Below are positions 37,506-42,900 of a DNA stretch of 42,900 bases, in pieces (position 1 is the stretch's first letter; each line of letters opens with the position of its first letter). Below the pieces are notes generated by a model. It was not told where the DNA came from. It ran no database searches and was given only the letters and a program-made list of their open reading frames with translations. Source of the DNA: Chloroflexota bacterium. GTDB lineage: Bacteria; Chloroflexota; UBA11872. Position numbers and translations under genes: made by a program. The stretch covers positions 1 through 42,900 of the forward strand of contig JAPPNP010000088.1 of the NCBI GenBank assembly GCA_028873795.1, written 5' to 3'.

Positions 37506-37834
37506 TCTAGCGCTCGGCGGGAAAGTCGGGCGGGCGTCGATTCAGACCGGAATAACGCAAAGGGCCAAGGCTAATTCGACATCCAACCGGACGGCTACGG
37601 GCAGTCAGCCAATGCTCGTTCGACATCCTCATTGGTGATCGCCTCGGTGTGGTGCGCAACGGCGAACACCGTTGGGTCCCGATCGGCACGATCGGTCGAC
37701 GCACCCGGGAACGCGCGTCGCACTAACTTGGACTCGCCGCTGCCAAGGCTTTCTCCCAATCGCACGACAAGCGCTCGGGCAGCTGCTAGAACACTGGCAA
37801 TTGTGGCCGTCATTCGCATAAGCACATCATCGAA
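37506..37834. other. Gap without a supported gene
   Basis: The 329 bases between the convergent sialidase-like and MFS genes hold only small open frames with no recognisable motif. One 65-residue leftward frame ends SGLNRRPPDFPAER, a phrase I associate with spurious intergenic ORFs, and another of 76 residues begins MLMRMTATIASV. I see no tRNA, hairpin with T-run or repeat here. Confidence 0.5.
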
Positions 37835-39025
37835 TCAGGCGGATGCGTCCTTCGGTGATCGCCGCCGCCACGGCAGGTCGCCGACCACCCGCCAGCCGAT
37901 GATTCCCGCCAGGCCCATCAGCACGGCCATGGCGATGCCCACAAGCTCGTAGCCGCTCACGTCGAGCAGGAAACCCACCGCGGGCGCGACGCCGAGTTGG
38001 ACGAGTGACCCCATGGTCAGCAGCACGCCCAGCGACCGTCCCACGTAGGCCTTGGGCACCCGATCGCCGATGAGCACCGACGGCAGCACCGCCCCCAGTC
38101 CGGTGACCGCCGACAGCGCGCCCGCGGCGATGAACACGCCCAATCCAAGCGGGAGCGTGAACAGCACCGCGGCCCCAAATGCGCCAAACACCATGGCGTA
38201 GAACGCGCTGCCGCGGCCGGCGCGGTCCATCAAGTTGCCGCTCAGGAAGGTGAGGACGGCTCGGGCGGCGCTCATGGCGGAAATCGCCATCCCCACGACC
38301 GCAGGCGTGAAGTCGAGTCCCTCGCCGGCGTAGAGCGGCAGAATTACGCGGCTCTGCCCGACGACCGGACCGGTGAGCAGCATGGCCACGGCGATGATCG
38401 GCCAGACCACGCGGGGCAGGCGCAGGTCGTTGAGGCTGAACATGCGCGGTTCTCGCTCGGGACGCGACGGCGCACCGCCGCGAACGATGGACAGCACGAC
38501 AACGGCGACGCTCAGACTGAGCACCGCCGGAACGATGAGCGCCGCCCGCCAGTCGAACGCGGCGGCAATGACGCCCGCCAGCGCCGGACCGATGAACGCG
38601 CCCACCTGGACGCCGGACATGACCCGGGACGTCGCGCGGCCGCGCTGCTCGGCGTCGGCCTGAGCCACGGTATAGGCAATGCTGCTGGTGATCATGAACG
38701 TCGCGCCCACGGTGCCAATGAAACTGCCCGCCAGAAGGACGACGAATCCGGGGGCCAGCGCCATGAGCAACGTGCCGGCGGCGAGTCCCAGACCGCCGGC
38801 GGCAATCGGCACGCGGGCGGGCAGGCGGTCGGCGACCAACCCAGCCGGGATGTTGCTGAGCATGCCCGCCAGCGCCTGCGCCGAGAAGATCAGCCCAAGC
38901 TGGGCGAAGCTGAGCCCGAACTCGTCGCGGATCACGACGAGCAACGGGCCCGGAGAGGTCGCCACGACAGCCGTCACTGCCAGGACGGCGAAAACCGTGA
39001 CGAAGTCGGCGCGTGGGCGTGCCAT
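37835..39025 (-). CDS. MFS transporter, 12-span type
   Basis: A 396-residue major facilitator with about 12 hydrophobic spans. MLSNIPAGLVADRLPARVPIAAGGL is a motif-A-like loop between spans 2 and 3, and VMSGVQVGAFIGPALAGVIAAAFDWRAALIV is motif-C-like, pointing to export of drugs or metabolites. A second motif-A-like loop, SGNLMDRAGRG, follows span 8. I start at the ATG giving MARPRADFVTVFAVL; the open frame extends upstream into repeat sequence only. It is divergent from the desaturase gene across a 384-base gap. Confidence 0.88.
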   Translation of the reverse strand: MARPRADFVTVFAVLAVTAVVATSPGPLLVVIRDEFGLSFAQLGLIFSAQALAGMLSNIPAGLVADRLPARVPIAAGGLGLAAGTLLMALAPGFVVLLAGSFIGTVGATFMITSSIAYTVAQADAEQRGRATSRVMSGVQVGAFIGPALAGVIAAAFDWRAALIVPAVLSLSVAVVVLSIVRGGAPSRPEREPRMFSLNDLRLPRVVWPIIAVAMLLTGPVVGQSRVILPLYAGEGLDFTPAVVGMAISAMSAARAVLTFLSGNLMDRAGRGSAFYAMVFGAFGAAVLFTLPLGLGVFIAAGALSAVTGLGAVLPSVLIGDRVPKAYVGRSLGVLLTMGSLVQLGVAPAVGFLLDVSGYELVGIAMAVLMGLAGIIGWRVVGDLPWRRRSPKDASA

Positions 39026-39098
39026 GAGCGCGCGGTTGTAGGGCCGGGCGAGAGCCCAGCCCAGCAATGCTACGCCCACGGCCGAATGTAGAGTGCAC

Positions 39099-39120
39099 GG
39101 GCGGGTTTGAAACCCGACCC
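39099..39120. repeat. TAGGGGC-family palindrome
   Basis: GGGCGGGTTT, one base, then AAACCCGACCC; the arms pair with one mismatch. Followed by TACG, so on the minus strand it reads GTAGGGTCGGG..., the family form. Confidence 0.75.
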
Positions 39121-39147
39121 TACGCCCGCGGCCGGAGGTGTCTGGTA

Positions 39148-39169
39148 GGGGCAGGTTTCCAACCTGCCC
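39148..39169. repeat. TAGGGGC-family palindrome
   Basis: GTAGGGGCAGGTT, three bases, AACCTGCCC: arms GGGCAGGTT/AACCTGCCC pair perfectly. Confidence 0.8.
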
Positions 39170-39409
39170 GTGCCACCGAGCACCTGCCGGCGGCAGCCCG
39201 AGCGACAGGCGCCGTGGCAACCGCGCTCATGTGTAGTACAAATGGTCCCGCCCGGGGCATTTGCCCCAGCGCGAAGGCCGCACCCCCACCCATGGCTAGG
39301 ACCAGATCACCCTTGCGTTGTCGGCGGCTGCACCCAGAATTCGCGACAACGCGTGGCGAGTGACGCGCCTGCCCAGCTAGGCGCGGCGCCCCCGGGTCGC
39401 ACGAGATCG

Positions 39410-40423
39410 ATGCTCCCGCCGTCGCCCGACTACGCGGAGCTCAAGCGCCTAATCAAGGCCGCGGGGCTACTCGAGTCCCAGACGCGCTATTTCGCCTTCA
39501 AGTTTGCGAGCACGGCCCTGCTCTACGCGATCACTGTCGCAATCGTGCTCGCGGTCGATCACCCCGCCGTCGTCCTCGCCGCGGCGGTCTTTCTCGGGTT
39601 TGTCTTCACGCACGTGGGATTCCTCGGGCACGACTTGGCCCACCGACAGATCACCCACCGTTCGCGCCTGGTTTCATCGCTTGGGCTGATCATCGGCAAC
39701 CTGCTCATCGGCGTGAGCTATTCCTGGTGGACGGCGAAGCACAACCAGCACCACGCGACGCCGAATCACAGCGAGCAGGATCCAGACTTGGACTATCCGA
39801 TGCTGGTTTTCGAGTCAGCGAGCATCCGGGACCGCAAGCGCCGCTTCTACCCCGTTATTGCCTACCAGGCGTTTCTCTATCTGTTCCTCGGCGCGTTTCA
39901 GGCGATTGGGATGCGGGCGCAGGCCGTGGCGCAGGTGCTGAGCGGCAGGTCCCCGCGGCGAACGGCCGAGGGACTGACCCTGGCGCTGCACGCGCTGCTC
40001 TACGTCCTGATGTTGTTTCAGATCGGCCATTGGGGACTGAGCCTGGCGTTCCTATTCGTGCACCAGATGACCTTCGGGCTCTACAACACGCTCGTGTTTG
40101 CCCCCAATCACAAGGGCATGCCGATGATCGACGAGTCCAACCGCATGGACTATCTGCGAGAACAGGTGCTCACGGCTCGCAACGTGACGGCGCATCCGGT
40201 GATCGATTTCCTGTACGGCGGTCTGAACTATCAGATTGAGCACCATCTGTTTCCGGCGATGGCGCGCAACAAGCTGCGCGCGGCGCAGCCGCTCGTGCGG
40301 GCGTTCTGCGCCGAACGCGGGATCGACTATGCCCAGACGGGACCGCTGCAGGGACTCATCGAGCCGCTGCGGCATCTGCACGCCGTCTCGGCGCCGCTGC
40401 GTCGGGGTTCGCGAGCCGCATAA
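39410..40423 (+). CDS. Front-end type fatty-acid desaturase
   Basis: A membrane-bound di-iron acyl desaturase of 337 residues. The three histidine boxes are present: GHDLAH (73-78), HNQHH (111-115) and QIEHH (275-279, in NYQIEHHLFP). The Gln in the third box marks the front-end or delta-6/linoleoyl-like group, but no fused cytochrome b5 domain is present. Several spans lie at about 30-65, 90-105 and 150-220. The ATG giving MLPPSPDYAELKRLI is chosen over upstream codons that encode repeat-like sequence. Acyl substrate unknown. It stands alone and ends 12 bases from the convergent PIN gene. Confidence 0.9.
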   Translation: MLPPSPDYAELKRLIKAAGLLESQTRYFAFKFASTALLYAITVAIVLAVDHPAVVLAAAVFLGFVFTHVGFLGHDLAHRQITHRSRLVSSLGLIIGNLLIGVSYSWWTAKHNQHHATPNHSEQDPDLDYPMLVFESASIRDRKRRFYPVIAYQAFLYLFLGAFQAIGMRAQAVAQVLSGRSPRRTAEGLTLALHALLYVLMLFQIGHWGLSLAFLFVHQMTFGLYNTLVFAPNHKGMPMIDESNRMDYLREQVLTARNVTAHPVIDFLYGGLNYQIEHHLFPAMARNKLRAAQPLVRAFCAERGIDYAQTGPLQGLIEPLRHLHAVSAPLRRGSRAA

Positions 40424-40435
40424 GCCGCCCGCCAG

Positions 40436-40801
40436 TCAGGCCAGGGGCACCACCCTCGAGCGTCGGATGGCTTCGTCGCGGGTCAAGAGCGGAATCCCGT
40501 GCACAACGCTCGTCGCCGCGATGAGCTCGTCCGCGGGATCGCCCCGGAAATCGAGCTGTGTGGATACGCGTGCCACCTCCAGATCCAGCGGCCATACGTG
40601 CAGGCTGGCCAGCGCCGCTTCGACTGAAGGGCTTGAGAGATCAAGCTCTATACGCCCGAGTTGCGCGAGCTTGGCCATCTCCCACAGCACAATGGCCGAG
40701 ATGCCCCATCGATGGTCACTGAGAAGCACGCGTTCCCGAGGCTGCGCGTCGCCGCCGAGCGCGTGAACCAGCACATGCGTATCAAGATTCAGCATCAGCA
40801 T
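40436..40801 (-). CDS. PIN-domain toxin of a Phd-PIN pair
   Basis: A 121-residue PIN-domain RNase toxin. Acidic and conserved residues are in LNLDTHVLVHAL, ISAIVLWEMAKLAQLGRIEL and DPADELIAATSVVHGIPLLTRDEAI; this matches the DTHxLxW-type PIN proteins paired with Phd/YefM antitoxins rather than RHH ones. Two ATG codons (40801 and 40795) are possible; both overlap the antitoxin gene end. The pair is probably controlled by the palindrome at 41031-41052. Confidence 0.9.
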   Translation of the reverse strand: MLMLNLDTHVLVHALGGDAQPRERVLLSDHRWGISAIVLWEMAKLAQLGRIELDLSSPSVEAALASLHVWPLDLEVARVSTQLDFRGDPADELIAATSVVHGIPLLTRDEAIRRSRVVPLA

Positions 40802-41015
40802 CCCACGGCACTCCCGTGGCCAGGAGGTCACCGTGAATCTTCAGCTCGTGCCGCAGTGCGCCGAGGAGCCCCGCCGGTGGCTGAGGGTGAGGCAGGAGGC
40901 GGGCAACCGGTCGCCCGTGCTTCGTGATAACGAGCCCTCGAGGCCCGAGATCGTCCAACAAGGCCAGGCATTGCTCCTTGAACTTGGCGGCGCCAATGGT
41001 TGGGACGGGCGGCAT
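40782..41015 (-). CDS. Phd/YefM-type antitoxin
   Basis: A 77-residue antitoxin with the typical PTIGAAKFKEQCLALLDDLGPRGLVITKHGRPVARLLP, in which the VITKxGxPVARL strand and helix bind DNA and the C-terminal half (HELKIHGDLLATGVPWDADAES) wraps the toxin. ATG at 41015. It is the first gene of the pair, and the toxin starts within its last codons. The promoter and palindrome upstream fit autorepression. Confidence 0.92.
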   Translation of the reverse strand: MPPVPTIGAAKFKEQCLALLDDLGPRGLVITKHGRPVARLLPHPQPPAGLLGALRHELKIHGDLLATGVPWDADAES

Positions 41016-41030
41016 GAAGCGAATGACCGA

Positions 41031-41052
41031 AATTTACGACTAGTCGTAAATT
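41031..41052. promoter_or_regulatory. Perfect 22-bp palindromic operator
   Basis: AATTTACGACT is followed directly by its reverse complement AGTCGTAAATT. It lies 16 bases before the antitoxin ATG and overlaps the likely -10 hexamer, the position expected for an autorepression site of the Phd-PIN pair. Confidence 0.85.
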
Positions 41053-41076
41053 ATGACTATATTGGGTATGCGTCAA
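41050..41076 (-). promoter_or_regulatory. Promoter of the Phd-PIN pair
   Basis: Coding-strand TTGACG (-35, 41071-41076) with CATAAT 15 bases later (41050-41055); TAATTT two bases further gives the usual 17-base spacing. The spacing is therefore ambiguous, but either -10 overlaps or abuts the palindrome. The -35 hexamer is identical to that of the mraZ promoter. Confidence 0.6.
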
Positions 41077-41147
41077 GGGCGTTTGCCCGGGTCGTCAAGC
41101 ATGCCGCGTTGCGAACGCCGGCTGCGCCAACTCCGCCAGAGGCGCGC

Positions 41148-42794
41148 CTAGGCCAATAGGTCCCGCAGTCGCTGCTCGAGATCGGCCTTGGCTTCCGGCT
41201 GCGGCTCCATGAGGCGCGCGTCCCGCAGGCTGCCGGCGACCGGCTGATTGTCCGTGACCAGGTGCGGATCGCCGCCTTCCTCGTTGATCAGCTCGATCAG
41301 GAGGCGCTCCACCAGCTCCGCTCGCACTCCTGAATGGGCCGGGTCGCCCCAGAGATTGTGCAGGTCCTCCGGGTCGTCCTTGACGTTGTAAAGCTCGCCG
41401 TATTCGGTGGTGCCGTAGTGCAAGAGCTTCCAGTCCTCGGTGACGAGCATCTTGACCCGCTGCGTGATGGGCGCCGGATGCGCCTTGCCGGCGCCGACGA
41501 GCTCCGGCCGACCGCTGCCGAAGATGGCGATGCGCTCGACGATGACCGCGTCGCGATGCGTCTCGGTCTCGCCGCGAAGCAGCGGGGCGAAACTGCGACC
41601 CTCCTGCCCGACCAGCGGATCCGCGCCCGCGAGGTCGAGCCAGGTCGGCACGAGGTCGAGCTGCGTCATCACACCGGCGTGCACGCGGCCCGCCTCGACC
41701 GTCCGCGGGTGACGCCACAGCAGCGGCACGCGGTTGACGCACTCGTACGACATCATCGGCTTGGCGGCGATGCCGTGATCGTTGAGACCCTCGCCGTGGT
41801 CCGAGCTGAAGATTACGTGGGTGTTCTCGGCGAGCCCCAGCCGGTCCAGCTCGGCCAGCACGCGGGCGATGCCGTCGTCGATGAAAGTGGTCATGCCGTA
41901 GTAGTGCGCCACGATCTCGCCGTGGTGGTCGCCGTCCCAGCCGCTGGACGTGTCGTAGCCCTGGTAGGGCAGGCCGTCGCGGGCGTACTGGTATTGCGGC
42001 GGTTTGTTGCTCACGTCCTCGCGCGGCACCGGCGGCGGCATGTCCGCGGGGTCGTACATGTCGCAGTACGGACGTGGCGGCGTGAAGGGCTGGTGCGGGT
42101 CGTAGAACGACATCCAAAGGAAGAAGGGCCGCTCGCGACCATGATCCCGCAGCCAGTCGGCGGTGCGGTCGGCGGTGCGGTGGGTGTAGTGCCACTCGGC
42201 GGGAACGGCGTTCTTCCAACTGTGGAAGGCGCCGGTGCGCGGCTCCAGCGCATTGACCGGCTTCCACAGCTCCAGGCCCTCGGGATGATGCCGCTCCAGC
42301 CAGAGGCGCCAGTGGCCCTTGGGATAGGTGTGCGCGCCCAGGAATTCGACATAGTCGAAGCCGAAATACGGTCCGTACCAGAGGCCGTCGTCAGGGTTGA
42401 CCGGCGCGCCGGGCGGGGGTTGATCCGGCAGCACGTCCTCGTATTCGCCGCTCTTGAAGTGGGCCTTTCCGACCAGCGCCGTGACATAGCCGGCCTGGCG
42501 GAGTGAATCGCCGACCACCGGAATGGCCTCGCTGAGATTGACGTTGTTGAAGACGTGATGCCCGCGCTGGCTGCGCCCGGTGATCATGCTGGCGCGGGCC
42601 GGGGCGCAGATGGCGTTGGTGGGATAGGCGCGGTCGAAGCGCATGCCGTCGCGCGCCAGGCTGTCCATCGCGGGCGTGCGGATGCGCGGGTTGTGAATGC
42701 CCAGCGCGTCCCACCGCTGCTGGTCGGTGGTGATGAAGAGGAAGTTTGGCTGGGAGGTGCTGGGCATTTGGGTCAGGGTTGGTCGATTAGACAC
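41148..42794 (-). CDS. Type I sulfatase (arylsulfatase/GAG sulfatase-like)
   Basis: A formylglycine-dependent sulfatase of 548 residues. The nucleophile signature CAPARASMITG has Cys at about 63, which would be oxidised to formylglycine by a maturase encoded elsewhere. Metal-site segments TTDQQRWD, FSSDHGEGLNDHG and the C-terminal EDWKLLHY are present, as is LYNVKDDPEDLHNLW. No signal peptide is visible. The start is either GTG (42794) or ATG (42767, MPSTSQPNFLFITTD); both lack a clear ribosome-binding site. Sulfated glycan is the likely substrate; specificity unknown. Confidence 0.93.
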   Translation of the reverse strand: MSNRPTLTQMPSTSQPNFLFITTDQQRWDALGIHNPRIRTPAMDSLARDGMRFDRAYPTNAICAPARASMITGRSQRGHHVFNNVNLSEAIPVVGDSLRQAGYVTALVGKAHFKSGEYEDVLPDQPPPGAPVNPDDGLWYGPYFGFDYVEFLGAHTYPKGHWRLWLERHHPEGLELWKPVNALEPRTGAFHSWKNAVPAEWHYTHRTADRTADWLRDHGRERPFFLWMSFYDPHQPFTPPRPYCDMYDPADMPPPVPREDVSNKPPQYQYARDGLPYQGYDTSSGWDGDHHGEIVAHYYGMTTFIDDGIARVLAELDRLGLAENTHVIFSSDHGEGLNDHGIAAKPMMSYECVNRVPLLWRHPRTVEAGRVHAGVMTQLDLVPTWLDLAGADPLVGQEGRSFAPLLRGETETHRDAVIVERIAIFGSGRPELVGAGKAHPAPITQRVKMLVTEDWKLLHYGTTEYGELYNVKDDPEDLHNLWGDPAHSGVRAELVERLLIELINEEGGDPHLVTDNQPVAGSLRDARLMEPQPEAKADLEQRLRDLLA

Positions 42795-42868
42795 TCACCG
42801 TAACCGCCCCGCTAGGCGTCGGCCAAGGACGCTCAGGCCTTGACATGTCATTTGTATGTTGGCAGCGG

Positions 42869-42894
42869 CCTCACCACGTGGCCGGGTGGTGAGG
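42869..42894. repeat. Inverted repeat near window end
   Basis: CCTCACCAC (42869-42877) and GTGGTGAGG (42886-42894) form a perfect 9-bp stem with an 8-base loop, just upstream of the sulfatase. No T-run follows within the window. Role unknown. Confidence 0.6.
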
Positions 42895-42900
42895 CGGGCG

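Larger units (their letters stand above)
39026..39409. other. Divergent gap with two palindromes
   Basis: The 384 bases between the divergent MFS and desaturase genes hold two TAGGGGC-family hairpins (39099-39120 and 39148-39169). I see no gene, and no convincing promoter hexamers for either side. Confidence 0.6.

Noticed and set aside
37507-37704. 65-codon frame ending SGLNRRPPDFPAER
   Set aside because: The phrase resembles spurious intergenic ORFs; no ribosome-binding site or conserved domain.
42838-42865. TTGACATGTCATTTGTATGTT as a rightward promoter near the window end
   Set aside because: The -35 is perfect, but no -10 hexamer lies at 16-18 bases, and no gene starts after it within the window.

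Overview
This is a GC-rich bacterial chromosome segment with ordinary housekeeping genes and an accessory right half. The gene content (a dcw cell-division cluster with a MraZ regulator, an eno-larB-larC operon, BNR-repeat sialidase-like proteins, a sulfatase, two MFS exporters and several toxin-antitoxin pairs) and the many small intergenic palindromes suggest a free-living or host-associated member of the Chloroflexota, perhaps near the marine or sponge-associated Dehalococcoidia/SAR202 groups. That placement is an inference from memory of gene families; no rRNA or tRNA gene is present to confirm it.

Positions 203-16797 form a long leftward block. A sigma70-like promoter and a three-box MraZ operator precede mraZ, followed by rsmH, an ftsL-like gene, ftsI, ftsW, murG, murC, murB, ftsQ, ftsA and ftsZ, then yggS, yggT, hisS, hisH, hisA and hisF. 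Many junctions are 1- to 4-base stop/start overlaps (TGATG, ATGA, GTGA), so translation is probably coupled. The usual cluster members mraY, murD, murE, murF and ddl are absent. HisA carries unusual active-site substitutions.

Positions 16859-20641 hold an RNase H-like gene with an apparent AUC start, two unrecognised genes, a DHA2-type MFS exporter and a small repeat-rich membrane protein. The last overlaps larC, which is in a tight eno-larB-larC operon (20628-23907) for the nickel-pincer cofactor; larE is not in the window.

Positions 24049-28818 are accessory: a sialidase-like gene, a MNT-HepT toxin-antitoxin pair whose toxin gene has an in-frame TAG and which is flanked by direct repeats, a His-rich membrane protein, a VapBC pair whose antitoxin also seems to start with AUC, and a sugar isomerase-like TIM barrel.

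Positions 28994-35319 run rightward and encode a MacA-like lipoprotein adaptor, a 966-residue double-FtsX permease and two different ABC ATPases. The first ATPase carries an AbrB/MazE-like tail, and the second is separated from it by a 21-bp tandem array ending in a palindrome. After an AT-rich superinfection-immunity-like gene come a second sialidase-like protein, an MFS transporter, a fatty-acid desaturase, a Phd-PIN toxin-antitoxin pair with a perfect 22-bp palindromic operator, and a sulfatase.

At least two families of palindromic repeats fill the intergenic gaps. In one, the stem changes by compensatory substitutions from copy to copy. No CRISPR array, insertion sequence, prophage, rRNA or tRNA was seen.
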